Part shown: positions 11,726 to 24,470 of the stretch, piece by piece
Layout of the letters: every line of letters starts with the position of its first letter
How positions within the stretch are numbered: position 1 is the first letter of the stretch
Assembly (NCBI GenBank): GCA_029844215.1
Contig: CM056733.1
Location: 47,567,142 to 47,631,141, forward strand
Direction: 5' to 3'
DNA from: Przewalskia tangutica
Taxonomy: Eukaryota > Streptophyta > Magnoliopsida > Solanales > Solanaceae
DNA: 64,000 nt
Translations under genes and position numbers: made by a program
The notes under the pieces: generated by a model
Database searches by the model: none
The model's input: the letters and a program-made list of their open reading frames with translations, nothing else
What the model was told of the DNA's origin: nothing

Positions 11726-12062
11726 CGAACATGATTGATGCCATGGGCGTAAGACCCATAGTTATATTTGAGCGACGACTGAGGCGCGAGTCCCCGATCG
11801 ACATGATCGCTTTATGTCAGGAATCAGAGTTTGGTTATCATACATGTCTCCCGCTTTATATAGACTAGTATGATTTCATTACGCATTTTTACGCCACATA
11901 CTGTACCGTTGCAGATCGACTCTCCTTCGGGGCCGCGCTCATGCCGCAGTAGAGGTACATCGGCCGTGATCCTCGCCTAGATCTCGCCAGCTGGGAAGCT
12001 CCGCTTTCTCCGAGGCTTATCTTTTGCATGTGTTCCCGAGTCAGGTTCTTGTACATCTGTGG

Positions 12063-12086
12063 TATGGCGGGCCTCGTCCCGCCATA
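12063..12086 (+). other. Conserved LTR hairpin in S1
   Basis: TATGGCGGG pairs with CCCGCCATA across a six-base loop, 240 bp before the LTR end, as in R1. Confidence 0.6.
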
Positions 12087-12325
12087 GTTGTTGTAAATCT
12101 TGCAGGTCCGTAGTACTGCTCAAGTGTGGTTTGTAAAAAGGGATTAAACTGCTCGCTTTGAAAGAGTTGTATTTATTATGTTATTGGAAGGTAACCGCTG
12201 GGTCAGCCTGCTTTATGTTCATATATCTGCTTTCTTGTTTATGTTTTATTTTCCGCTGGTTTTCCGATGATCAGATTACCAGGTGCCCGGATAAGGCACC
12301 AAGAACGGCCCCGAACGTCGTTACA

Positions 12326-12505
12326 CTATTTCACCCGCATAGATAGCGCGGACCCGCATGAGGTATTCTCGCACGGGACTATTTCACCCGCATAAGCCCT
12401 TACGACTCGCATGAGGTATTCTCGATAGGTCGGACCCGCCCGCACGGGACTATTTCACCCGCATAAGCCCTACTGACCGCACGAGGTATTCTCGTGACGC
12501 GGTAG
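12326..12505 (-). repeat. Array of about 50-70 bp units in R4 3' LTR
   Basis: Three copies beginning ctatttcacccgcat and containing gaggtattctcg. The same array is at 18744-18920 in the other LTR. S1 inserted at the first ctatt. Confidence 0.75.
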
Positions 12506-14773
12506 CAAATCCACTAAATATGCAACGCCACAAACCCGGAACGACTTCGCAATTATTAATGAACTACTAGCACAAATCCGCTATCACACATAACATAAGC
12601 ACTACCGCTTATCATACAATATATAAGCAAGTTAAGCAATCCCCTAACTTCTTATTATTCTCGCTTTCATATACACTCTCATTTTAGTTTAGTTAAGGCA
12701 CTAACATGTTCTTTATAAAAATCCGAATTTAACCCAAAGTACTACGACTTCTATTCTTTCAAAATGACTCGCTTCATTATAAAACTTCCAAGATACTAAT
12801 AACCGTAGTATCAAGTTACAATTTCTTTTCAAGACAAGTCACAATACTTTTAGAAATAAAATTAGGCTTCTAAATCAAGTTGACTTCTTCTCTCAGAAAC
12901 CTTAGGCAATTGATGCCTTCAAATCAAATTGCCTTTCAAATAAATCAAGCCATTTATCGTTCCATAAAGCCAATATAACCAACTCCCCATAAAGTCGTTA
13001 TATTCACTTTATACCTAAGTCAAGTACAATTTCCTATCCAAGGGACTTATACGTTTAAAACGAAACAAGTGTCACATTCTTTAAAACTCTTCAAGTCCCT
13101 TAACATGCTTAAATTACTTAAGAGTAAACCATTCTCTTATTAACTTTCCATAAAGCTATTATAACCAACTTCCCATAAAGCCGTTATACTAGTTTTATAC
13201 ATTAGCAATTTACATACTTCTTTTTAACCAAGAGGCTTAAACTTTCCAACAAAACAAGTATCAAAATACTTTCAACATACTTAAAGTCTCGTATCTTTTG
13301 AAAACCAAGATATCCTTAATAATTAAACAAGTGAGTTAATTCTCTAACTCAAACAAATCGGGCATTCTTAAAATAAGCCAAGGATATCAAATAGACTAGA
13401 TTGTCAAAATCTCAGACGCCTACCGCATTATACATTTACAACTTAATCATGCTCAAGAGATAAGAAAGTTCCACATACCTCTTCTGGCTTAATCCACTTG
13501 CTAAGTCCAATCGCACGAGTATGCCAACCTATAATGACCATAGTACGCCTATTAACTTCTAGTTTCAAACGAATATTCCAAGTGCAAGTCACTAAATTCT
13601 ACGGAAAATCTGACAAAGACTTCCTTTGTTTTTACTAACTTTGCCACCTTTTTCAAGGCCGAATACAATAACCAAACAGCCCCAATTAGCTCACCACAAT
13701 TTATAAGGTAGTTCAATACAAATGAATAACCAAACAAATGTTCCAATTGGCTCACCACAATTGAAAACAAACTAGTCTAAACTATAATGTCAATTCGCAA
13801 TTAGCAACAATACAAATCGCTTTCCAATTCCTTTTAATCCAAGTGGTTTAGTATAACATGATAACAAGCCGCAATCGACATAACTACTACAATCCTCAAG
13901 AGGTAAACATGCGACGATTCTAATAAACGATCAAAATTGTATTTCAATTTCAAAAGGCTAATCATGTCCTTTTCGCCTAGGCTACTACAATCCATGTCAC
14001 TTATCAAACTTCATTACACAAATCACATGATCACTTATAACTTATCATAACAAGAAATCTTCAATTACAAAAGTAAAACGAAGATTATACCTCAATTAGC
14101 CCAATTATGATCCAAGATCACAAGTCGCTTCCTTAGCAACTTTAGCTCCTCCTTTCGACGCCCAAACCACTCCAAGCAACCCTTAAGCTTATAAAAGACT
14201 CTTCTTCAAGTTTCAACTCCAAAGTTGAATAACCCTTTAGGTTTTCGCCATGACTAATACGAAACACCATTTTTCCGGATCTTTCTATTGAGAAACACTT
14301 ACAATACCCTTAGGTACCTTGGTTTAAAGTGGGGAATTATTGACAACAATTGAATTTTTTTCTGAAACCCTAAGCCTAGCCGAGCCTCTATTTGCTCTTC
14401 AAAAATGTTTGCAAAATTTACTAAGTGTTGGCTTGTCTTGCACTAGCATACATATAACAAGACGGAGGGTCAAGATTAAAACAAACGGGTGGTTAGGATG
14501 CACTTCACAAGGATCAAGCTGCTGGCATCGACTTGTCAACAATGTCGCTCTTGCCTTTGCAAGACTCGATCTTTTAAATTATGGTCAAACGACCATTTCC
14601 ATGTCAATTGGCCCAAGAGTATTAGGGGTGACACGTGTCGCTTCTCCCGCTCGTCGCAATATTTCATTTTCCGACAAATTCCAAAATTCGATAAATTTTT
14701 ACTCGCCCCAAATCTTAACATCGATGAGTTCTTACGCACGCCTATAAACATATCCCGAAATTCCGGTGTAATA
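12331..14773 (-). repeat. R4 3' LTR, second segment
   Basis: Matches 18749-21207 base for base over long stretches. On the minus strand it opens with the LTR start (plus-strand ggtgtaata at 14765-14773). No gene is present. Part of it around 13600-13700 matches the R2 LTR around 33770-33900. Confidence 0.85.
14451..14457 (-). promoter_or_regulatory. TATA-like box of R4 3' LTR
   Basis: Minus-strand TTATATG followed by tatgctagtgcaagaca, matching the TATA region of the R2 LTR at 33040. Confidence 0.5.
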
Positions 14774-14784
14774 TTCTTCCCCTT
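14774..14784 (-). other. R4 polypurine tract
   Basis: Plus-strand ttcttcccctt, that is aaggggaagaa on the element strand, directly beside the LTR. Confidence 0.75.
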
Positions 14785-14787
14785 AGA

Positions 14788-14807
14788 AACATTCGCCCCC
14801 GAATGTT
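14788..14807 (-). other. Inverted repeat before R4 polypurine tract
   Basis: AACATTCG and CGAATGTT, an 8-bp stem with a 4-base loop. The same structure precedes the tracts of R2, R3 and R6. Confidence 0.55.
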
Positions 14808-15028
14808 CTCTCTGAGTCAAACTTAAGATAGCGACATAGTCTCCTTACAACCCCTACGCACTAATAATGCCACACTTGGCCGCATAACAATACTCATACT
14901 AAAATATCAATCAATCCCACGCCAACATCCGTTATCTCATAAAGCTTCATGACTCTAAGCTTACTACAATCTTCCCTGATAAGCCTCGCTTTATCCATAG
15001 CCCACCGAGTCAAGTTCCGACTAATTAA

Positions 15029-16010
15029 TCAACTCGCCATGTCGAACCATCCGACCGGCGATCTCCACTTTCTACACAACGCGCCTCGCATCGCCACCAA
15101 AACCGAAAGTGGTATCTCGCTATCGCTACGCACAAGAAAAGAGGCAATTAACCTTCCGCTATTCCTTAAATCAAAATACAGCCCGCAACCTATCCTCGCG
15201 CTCGATAGTACGCTCCGCTCGACCGGCCTTGGCCCGAGGGTGTAATGCAACACCGACTCACCTGTCCTAATCCTTTCAAAACCTCCGTGGTTATCCGCAA
15301 TCGAGCTCATCTATCTCAGAATCATGTTTAGAACCTCGTGGCGCCTCACAATCTCTCGCTATACAAGCAAGCCTAATCCTCACCAGTAAGTGGTCCCAAC
15401 GAAAGAACACGATCGTTTCACAAATTTAATTACTACGACTTCTGGGTCGCACTTCTCCGAGTACGATACCACCTCGTAACAAGATCCATAAAATACCTCA
15501 TATCTAGGTTGGGATTTCAATCGCCCAATAGCCCACTCGGGCTTCGGTGCTCAACCATGACTGCTACTAACCCGACACTTAAGCAAGAACTCGCTATGTC
15601 CCTTTCCTGGCCATCTTACCCATACATACATCCGAGGTCACGACACGACTTAGTCGACTGCATAATTTAGAACAATAGCATCACCCGCGCTCCCTAAGAC
15701 TCGCTGACTAGTCCTCGCAGCATCGGCACACGCACCTATCCTTATCTCACAAAGACTCCCATCCTGCTACTTCAAACAGCTCTTCTCTCCTGAGAGTCGT
15801 GAATCTCGACATCAGATCATAATCAATCCTCATATCTGCCGCTCCTTACCTCCCCAACAACGGAAGACTCGCAACCTCTGATCTAGACTTCTAACCTTGA
15901 AACAAATAATCGAACCCCTAGGCTCTGAATCAAGGATCTCACTGACCATACATCGCCTATCCGTCGCTTATCCGCACTACCCCAGTCCACCACAAAGAGT
16001 ATCTCAGAAT
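15029..16010 (-). pseudogene. R4 integrase remnant
   Basis: Read on the minus strand, the piece nearest the LTR (15029-15310) holds a TDGQ-ERT and EDRLRA-like stretch in broken frames, ending CRKWRSPVGWFDMAS, which corresponds to YGRKCRSPIGWF of plant gypsy integrases. Farther upstream (about 15530-15680) the minus strand has KMY-DL followed by VEHRSPSGLL, the zinc-binding side of integrase. A still earlier stretch near 15800-15870 resembles the linker between RNase H and integrase. All are split by frameshifts. RT motifs were not found. Confidence 0.6.
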
Positions 16011-18136
16011 CGTTTCGCTTTCCTTTCTCTCGCTGCAACCAAACTTGGTCACTAAACTTAGATTTGATTCTTTGCTTGCCTCACGGCTAAGACTTCATCA
16101 CAATCACATTTTTGGGAGGTTTCGATCTCACAAGTAGTAACCCTTTCCTTTCCCGGCCAGGAGCCTATAACTAGCGTTACCACATTTTCGAAATGTTCTA
16201 TCGCCATTATCTACTAATGGTCTTTACACCCCTGGGTAATCATGACCGTGCAACTTACATTAATATCTTTACGATACTTCACCAATTCAGACGTCGTTTT
16301 AATTACCCCATAAGAACACTTTTCCCACTGCTATCTACAATCAGAACCTATGGCATGACGATATCAAGACCTTACTGCCTTATATCCTTCGCCTAACAAC
16401 ACGGGTACACGCAACCCCATAATACGTGAAATCGTTCTTATGCTGGGGAGAAAACTTATCTCCCTTTCTTAAACTTTCTCGAGTCACAACCCTAATCACA
16501 GGTCCTCTCGCGTCCAAGAATTATCTAATCATCACGCCCGCCTTTAAAGTAGTGTAGATTTTCAAAACCTACCAAAGATGCTCCTCAAGATTCCACGGCA
16601 AAGACCTGCATTTATTTATTCACGCCTTGCACATTTTCCCTCGAATTATTCGAAGGTCGTGGCCCCGACCGCCACACCAAACCAACTCCAAGTACTCATG
16701 GCATTTAACATAAATTCCTTCAAATTCAATTATTACTACTTTCGCCTCAATCCACCTCAAATGAACAATTCACCCATACTTATTAAAAACAATTATGTCT
16801 AAGCATGAAGAATAATTCATCGTTACCACCACTTCTCTTCCTTTCCACTCGATAACCGCTTATCGGAACCGTACCAAATCAATCTCTCTCAGAGTCCACG
16901 CTGCATCACAAGAGGCCAACTAGTCCGCATCATAATGACTCAACGTCACATAACACCGCTAGGTCTACTAAGGTCCAACGATCAGATCGTTACTCTGAAT
17001 TATTATCTACTCGCCACTACCACCCATCACTCACGTGTGATCACCCAAAGCGTTGTCACGGATTCAGTGCTTTATTTCTTTACACTGTTGCTCTCTTTTT
17101 CACCGGTCGCATTTTCCCGCATTCCCAAACTTATTTTTAGCGCACGCATAGCCTTCATATCGATCCGGCCCCAATCTTTGGAGTTACAAAATTAAACAAT
17201 ACAAGGCCCATTTCGGCCTCGCAACCTAGTTCCGGTGGAACGCGCTCACTAACCCATAAAACGATTAACTAGACTTCGCCTTACACCCCGCGTGACTCGC
17301 CACGTGAATGACTATTACCAACTAATCCCATTTCATTTCAAGCTACGCACCCTTAATAGATCCCCAACCCGACTCGGCCGCACTTAACTCTTACCCTGGC
17401 CCGACTTAACTTTACTACCCGAGAAGGCCTTATATACCTAAGGTCTCGACAGTTATCACATTCTCAGGCTCGCAATTTCCATGCTCCAAGCCTAACTTAT
17501 CAGCCCCCCGCAACCGGGTACAAAAACTTCGCAATATACTATAATCGGGTTGTCTTGTCCACAACAACCGTGATTTACTCCATACCTGATCTCACCCGCA
17601 CTATTCTCGAAATCCTACTACGTAGCTCAATCTATTAACATAGTCTTCCCTTTATTCCCTAATAATAGCCTCTTATGGTCCATTTCTTCTCGCATGTACC
17701 TCATCATTTCCTAATTATCTCAAATTAGTACGTGAAACCTCGATGAGAATTCCTTAATCGCCATACCTTCCCTGATTTATTTAGTCCTTACCCAATCTCG
17801 GTAATCTAAAATCATCCTAGGCAACACACACGTGACCCCAAACATAAACCGTATAGTCAGATGTCACAATACCAACTATACTACAAACATTACCAACCCG
17901 ATACGCAATCCACATAATCCTTCCTAGGTCATCGCCGCTTTCTCGTAGTCGCAAACAATCATAACTTGTTAGGAGAGACGACCCTAACCATACATCTCTA
18001 TCGCACGATCTTAGATCGAGAAGAATGGAAACCAATCCTAAATGTCACGCAACCTCTCGACATAGATGTGGTGCACAACACACCGATAATCAAGACTCTA
18101 CTAGACACTACCTCAGACACTTTCCGAGGACTAATC
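16011..18136 (-). other. R4 internal region without recognisable coding sequence
   Basis: On the minus strand the region after the primer-binding site matches the leader of R5 (37414-37600): caccacat and taggattggtttc wording. Around 17400-17460 it shares the non-coding middle with R3. No gag knuckle or RT motif was seen in 2.1 kb. Short open frames here are on either strand and have no family resemblance. Confidence 0.5.
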
Positions 18137-18147
18137 GCTCGATACCA
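18137..18147 (-). other. R4 primer-binding site
   Basis: Plus-strand gctcgatacca, that is tggtatcgagc on the element strand, four bases from the LTR end. Confidence 0.8.
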
Positions 18148-18743
18148 CTTTTGTCACGACCCGACCCTGCTCACACCGTGCCCTACCCTGGCACCCTTTT
18201 GGCATACATCGAGAATAGCAATGAACATACACAATCGATAAAATACTTAAACATAAAATAACAACAAAGCAGCTGATAAGGCCACCTTCCGTAATTCAAT
18301 ACCAATAACAAGACATTTTGTTTTTCTTTACAACCCAATCCATTACATGCTACTGCACTTAAGACACATTCTCAAGTGACAGTGGCCCCGCCATACCCCG
18401 AATGTACAACAACCGACAATACTGTGGATAAGCCTCCAAATGAGGAGCTTCTCAACAATTCAACAAAGATCCTAAGAGCGAGGATCATCAACTCAGACTT
18501 CACCGCAGATTTAACGCACTTCCGCGAGGTTAGTACAACATGTACCAAATATGTGAAATCAGTATCAGAATGAAATCATAAGTCTAATAATAAACTGAGA
18601 CATGAATGATACTCAATTAACAAAGATAATCGCGGCCTTACTAACAATGAGAGTAAATAGTGTATACTTACAATATAAAGTGAAGCTCACGATCAAAACA
18701 GACCACCCGTCCGCAAAGATCATTAAGCAATCCTATTCCTAGA

Positions 18744-18920
18744 CTATTTCACCCGATAGATCGCGTGGACCCGCATGAGGTATTCCTCGCACGGGACTAT
18801 TTCACCCGCCTAAGCACTTACTGACTCGCATGAGGTATTCCTCGTGATAGGTCAGACTACCGCACGGGACTATTTCACCCGCATAAGCCCTACTGACTCG
18901 CATTTAGGTATTCCTCGATC
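18744..18920 (-). repeat. Array in R4 5' LTR
   Basis: Three copies of the ctatttcaccc unit, matching 12326-12505. Confidence 0.75.
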
Positions 18921-20883
18921 GCGGGTAGCAAATCCACTAAATATGCAATGCCACAAACCCGGAACGACCCCGCAATTATTAATCGAACTACTAGCACAAA
19001 TCCGCTATCACACATAACATAAGCACTACCGCTTATCATACAATATATAAGCAAGTTAAGCAATCCCCTAACTTCTTATTATTCTGCTTCATATACACTC
19101 TCATTTTAGTTTAGTTAAGGCACTAACATGTTCTTTATAAAAATCCGAATTTAACCCAAAGTACTACGATTTCTATTCTTTCTAAATGACTCGCTTCATT
19201 ATAAAACTTCCAAGATACTAATAACCGTAGTATCAAGTTACAATTTCTTTTCAAGACAAGTCACAATACTTTAGAAATAAAATTAGGCTTCTAAATCAAG
19301 TGACTTCTTCTCTCAGAAAACCTTAGGCAATTGATGCCTTCAAATCAAATTGCCTTTCAAATAAATCAAGCCATTTATCGCTCCATAAAGCCAATATAAC
19401 CAACTCCCATACAGTCGTTATATTCACTTTATACCTAAGTCAAGTACAATTTCCTATCCAAGGGACTTATACGTTTAAAACGAAACAAGTGTCACATTCT
19501 TTAAAACTCTTCAAGTCCCTTAACATGCTTAAATTACTTAAGAGTAAACCATTCTCTTATTAACTTTCCATAAAGCTATTATAACCAACTTCCCATAAAG
19601 CCGTTATACTAGCTTTATACATTAGCAACTTACATACTTCTTTTTAACCAAGAGACTTAAACTTTCCAACAAAACAAGTATCAAAATACTATCAACATAC
19701 TTAAAGTCTCTTATCTTTTGAAAACCAAGATATCCTTAATAATTAAACAAGTGAGTTAATTCTCTAACTCAAACAACTCGCATTCTTAAAATAAGCCAAG
19801 GATATCAAATAGACTAGATTGTCAAAATCTCAGACGCTCACCGCACTATACATTTACAACTTAATCATGCTCAAGAGATAAGAAAGTTCCACATACCTCT
19901 TCGGCTTAATCCACTTGCTAAGTCCAATCGCCGTACGTAGTATGCCAACCTACAATGACCATAGTACGTCTATTAACTTCTAGTTTCAAACGTAGAATAT
20001 TCCAAGTGCAAGTCACTAAATTCTACGGAAAATCTGACAAAGACTTCCTTTGTTTTTACTAACTTTGCCACCTTTTCAAGGCCGAATACAATAACCAAAT
20101 AGCCCCAATCGATCACCACAATTTATAAGGTAGTTCAATACAAATGAATAACCAAATGCCCCAATTGGCTCACCACAATTGATAACAAACTAGTCTAAAC
20201 TATAATGTCAATTCTGCAATTAGCAACAATACAAATCGCTTCCAATTCCTTTTAATCCAAGTGGTTTAGTATAACATGATAACAAGCCGCAATCGACATA
20301 ACTACTACAATCCTCAAGTAGGTAAACATGCGACGATTCTAATAAACGACCAAAATTGTATTTCAATTTCAAAAGGCTAATCATGTCCTTTTCTGCTCTA
20401 GGCTTCTACAATCCAGGTCACTTATCAAACTTCATTACACAAATCACATGATCACTTATAACTTATCATAACAAGAAATCTTCAATTACAAAAGTAAAAC
20501 GAAGATTATACCTCAATTAGCCCAATTATGATCCAAGATCACAAGTCGCTCCTTAGCAACTTTAGCTCCTCCTTTCGACGCTCCAAACCACTCCAAGCAA
20601 CCCTGAAGCTTATAAAAGACTCTTCTTCAAGTTTCAACTCCAAAGTCAATAACCCTTTAGGTTTTCGCCATGCGACTAATACGAAACACCATTTTTCCGG
20701 GATCTTTCTATTGAGAAACACTTACAATACCCTTAGGTACCTTGGTTTAAAGTGGGGGAATTATTGGACAACAATTGAAATTTTTTTTCTTGAAACCCTA
20801 AGCCTAGCCGAGAGCCTCTATTTGCTCTTCAAAAATGTTTGCAAAATTTACTAAGTGTCAAGCTTGTCTTGCACTAGCATACA

Positions 20884-20890
20884 CATATAA
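20884..20890 (-). promoter_or_regulatory. TATA-like box of R4 5' LTR
   Basis: Minus-strand TTATATG, the counterpart of 14451-14457. Being in the 5' LTR, this copy would have driven the element. Confidence 0.5.
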
Positions 20891-21207
20891 CAAGACGGAG
20901 GGTCAAGATTAAAACAAACGGGTGGTTAGGATGCACTTCACAAGGATCGCCGTTGGCATTGACTTGGTCAACAATGTCAAGCTCTTGCCTTTGCACGACT
21001 TGATCTTTTAAATTACGGTCAAATGACCATTTCCATGTCAATTCGGCCCAAGAGTATTAAGGGTGACACGTGTCGCTCTCCCGCTCGTCGCAATATTTCA
21101 TTTTCCGACAAATTCCAAAATTCGATAAATTTTTACTGCCTCAAATCTTAACATCGATGAAGTTCTTACGCACGCTCTATAAACATATCCCGAATTCCGG
21201 TGTAATA

Positions 21208-23327
21208 CCGCATGCCCCTAATTCTTCATCTGCGTGCATACGTCCATGTAACAACAATAACAATATACCGCCCTCCATCGAGACGCCAGAGCATAGAATA
21301 CAACTTTTCACACAACAAGGCTATCACAAGCAAGCACAAGCAAATTACCATACTTCAATTCCCTTACAAATATCCATTCTTTCACAAGAAGTCACCTGAT
21401 ACCAACACTCATAGTATCCAAAACAGAGTAACTATTATCTTTAGTAAACCAAAATAGTTTCCCCTTTTTAAAGACAAGTAACAACCTTCTTTTCCAAAAG
21501 TTCAAGTTTGCCTAATTTCAAATACTCAAGTCTCTTATTTTCGAAAGGTTTCTCAGAGTTCATAGTCTTAATCACTTAATAACATAATTCTCTTTTAAAA
21601 CAATTTGAGTAACATATGCCTTATGTGAGTAGGTTATTCTTGTTTATAACAATCTTATTAAAGCAACATGATCTAGAAAATGTAATACAATTTTGTCTTA
21701 TCTTAGCTTCTACGCAGATTGAGGTTTCACCGGTTTTAATAATAATTAATTAGTCAATACATTTTCCTTTATTAACGCTGCAGTGGTTTGTTCGATACTT
21801 GTTCTCATTTCCGAAATCAATATAACATTATTCCTTTTAAAACCCAATTATCCATTTCTCATTAAAATGGTTTCACAACTTTTTAACACAACCCAAGTCC
21901 TTATTAATTCACATCCAGTCTTTTATCTTTTAAAACCCACAAACCATTTCTTTGCCCACATAAAGTTGTTATAACCAACTTCTCATAAAGCCGTTATAAC
22001 ACTTTATGTTTTAAACCAACCAAATTCATTTAACCCATGTACGTCTACCGTACTACATAGTTCACAACATATCATGCTAGAAAAGATAGGAAGAGGTTCA
22101 CATACCTCGCGACGATTATCGATAAATAGCAAAAGCTCCAAAGTATCAGAATCCCGCTAGCCTTTTCCACCCTTCATGTAGAATACGCCACTCGCAGATT
22201 TCAACCTATAACGCCATATAAGTCTATCAACGCCTAGACTACTCAGAACATTCTAAGGTATGTTCTTAATTCTACTAAAATCAAGCAAAGACTTCCTCAC
22301 CACAAACTACACAAGTTCATCAGAATACAAATTTCTATGTAAGTACAGCTCAATTCTCTTCTTTACCAAACTTCTATATATCTTATACTTAATTCTAAAC
22401 TACTACGATATGTAATCTCCAATTACAATAAGGACAAAGATATTTACCTCGACAAGCCCAAAATTATCCAAGTTTTAATGTCGATCCCGAGCAACGCTTA
22501 TCTCCTACTCAGGCGCTCCAACCCGCCTCCAAGCAACCCTTATACGCCCTAACCAACTCCTCTTAAGAACCAACCTAAACAAGTGAAGAACACTAAGGTT
22601 CTTGTCCTCACAACTCCCTACCAAGTGAGGCTTTGTGGCTGTGGTGTGAAATCTTTTCTAACTTTTGTTAACAATCTTCCTAATACACTAAGGAAGAACA
22701 CTTAAGATTTTAAGAATTTTTGGACAAAGTTTGGTTAATGGAGAGGGTGTGGACGAGAACTTCATCAAAGTGAGGAATGTTTTAAGACTTGGAAATTGTT
22801 TTGTGGACGGAAGTCTTGCACTTGTGGGGTATTTATGTAACAACGGGGCCAAGATTCAAGCAAGCTGGTGGAGATTTGGACAAGTGTTGCGTGGGTCCCA
22901 CCTTATCTATCTACTCCACAAATATCTACAAAACATTGACCAAATGTTTAAGCCCTTTAAAACATTAAAAACGTACAAACATCGACCACCAAATCCTTCC
23001 ACTGCGGTGACACATGTCGCCTCCCATTGGTCCAAAATATTTCATTTTCCAAAATATCCGTAATGCCAAAAATCCAAAATAAAGCTGGCTCTCACAAACC
23101 GTAGAATTCTCTCGTGGCCCCACGTGACCATTCCGAATTTAAAATTTCAATACTTCTAAAATATTCCAAAAGTCCGAATACCAACCGCAATCCAATTCCC
23201 ATTAACGAACCTTTACTTCACAAAACCGAAACTTTTCCGTCAAAAATCACATCTTTCTTCCTTTCCAAAATTATCGTCAGATTCTCGCACGCACGCCCTC
23301 ACATACATACTGAACTACTGTGTAACA
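21208..23327 (-). repeat. R3 3' LTR, second segment
   Basis: Resumes the 77-bp array with ccgcatgcccc and continues to the LTR start (plus-strand gtgtaaca, 23320-23327). It matches 30113-32238 closely. An open frame of 63 codons at 21783-21974 is shared with the other copies through LTR homology only. Confidence 0.85.
22830..22837 (-). promoter_or_regulatory. TATA box of R3 3' LTR
   Basis: Plus-strand tatttatg, about 490 bp from the LTR start on the element strand. The 5' LTR has a perfect TATAAATA at the same place. Confidence 0.5.
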
Positions 23328-23340
23328 TTCTCCCTCCTTA
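23328..23340 (-). other. R3 polypurine tract
   Basis: Plus-strand ttctccctcctta, that is taaggagggagaa on the element strand. An AACATTCG/CGAATGTT inverted repeat follows at 23343-23360. Confidence 0.75.
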
Positions 23341-24470
23341 GAAACATTCGCCCGAATGTTCCTTCTAAGTCTCAAACATACAAGCGCCAGATAGTCTTCA
23401 CTACTATACTTACAAAACCAATTATGCCACACATGGCCATAATATAACATACGCAAAACTCAATCCAAGCCAACGAGGAATCAACTCGGCGTGTAAAACA
23501 CCACCACTCGCTCCCGGTCCAAAGGATACCTTTCGCACATTTACTTCACAAAAATGATCACTTCTATCTCTCAACACATGTTCACTTCTCCTTACTGTCA
23601 GACTTTCTCGAACACTCGAACTCTTTCTAGTACACGTACCATACTTCAGTCATCACTTCAGTTTCCAAAATCTTTGGAGTCACTACCTCCAAACTTGGTC
23701 ATCTTACAAGCCTCGAATTTCTTCAAGGCCATTCCCGGTCTTCATGGTTCGATTCTGGTCGAACATATCCACGAACTCATACGATGGTTACCTAAAACCT
23801 GGACCTAGCACCATCGTGACCCCATCACCTAGCGGGACCACCTCGAGCTGACCCCACCTCACGCCTGCCACGTTGACCCGCGAATGGTCCTCAACCCCAT
23901 AATCACAAGCTTAAACTCTTGCTCCCGATCCGAACAATCTTACCTATTCAAGTCCCGAAGCTATCACTTTCATCTTACACAACCCAAGGAACTATCCCAC
24001 TGGTACACCCTATGTATATAATGCTCTCTGACAAGGATCACCCGCAAAATCTTCTACTCGAGACGACCTTACATCTAAGGTCTCGACGTGTAATATTCTA
24101 AGGTTTACACCTTCCATACCCCCATACTTACCTTTTCAACTACCCATGTTCTCTAGATCACAATTTTACACAATGCTATCCAAACATAACACTCAACATA
24201 AAATCATCATATCAAGCATACTAATCTCTGCAGGTTAAGGATATACTTGTATCTACCGCTTCACTCTAGTCATAGCCCACTCAGGCGATAGTCGTAGGCG
24301 TGATGAACCACCATAGATCCCGGGCCGAGTCAGAACATCCGTAAGCACCCCGGGATCCTCGCAAATGGCCCGCTGGCCGCAAAATAACAAGCTCCTCGCA
24401 CCGCGACACTCCCCAAAACGCGGTCTACTACATCGACCACACCGAGGTAGGGCGGCGCACCGCCAACACC
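23341..24470 (-). other. R3 non-coding tail and middle
   Basis: On the minus strand this follows gag directly and reaches the polypurine tract. It shares landmarks with R1, R2 and R6 (gatgaccaag, actccaaag, gaacattcg) and contains no protease, RT or integrase motif. It is the clearest example of the gag-only internal layout. Confidence 0.6.

Larger units (their letters stand above)
8820..12325 (+). mobile_element. S1: solo LTR (3506 bp) inside R4 LTR
   Basis: Starts tgttatacc and ends cgttaca, flanked on both sides by CTATT (8815-8819 and 12326-12330), a 5-bp target-site duplication. There is no primer-binding site or internal region, so it is a solo LTR left by LTR-LTR recombination. It has a TATA box, a 27-bp minisatellite, a 75-bp type array and the GC hairpin. 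It is closest by eye to S2, in the opposite orientation. Confidence 0.9.
8230..21207 (-). mobile_element. R4: minus-strand LTR retrotransposon inside R3 LTR, interrupted by S1
   Basis: The left (3') LTR is 8230-8819 plus 12331-14773 (3033 bp) and the right (5') LTR is 18152-21207 (3056 bp). The pair are near-identical by eye. A primer-binding site at 18137-18147, a polypurine tract at 14774-14784 and an integrase remnant fix the orientation. The internal region is 3378 bp with no recognised gag or RT. It sits exactly between two units of the R3 array, but the flanks acggg and ccgca show no target-site duplication. Its LTR is related to that of R2. Confidence 0.85.
18152..21207 (-). repeat. 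R4 5' LTR (3056 bp)
   Basis: Starts tgtcacgaccc beside the primer-binding site and ends ggtgtaata. It is uninterrupted and gives the reference for the left copy split by S1. Confidence 0.9.
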
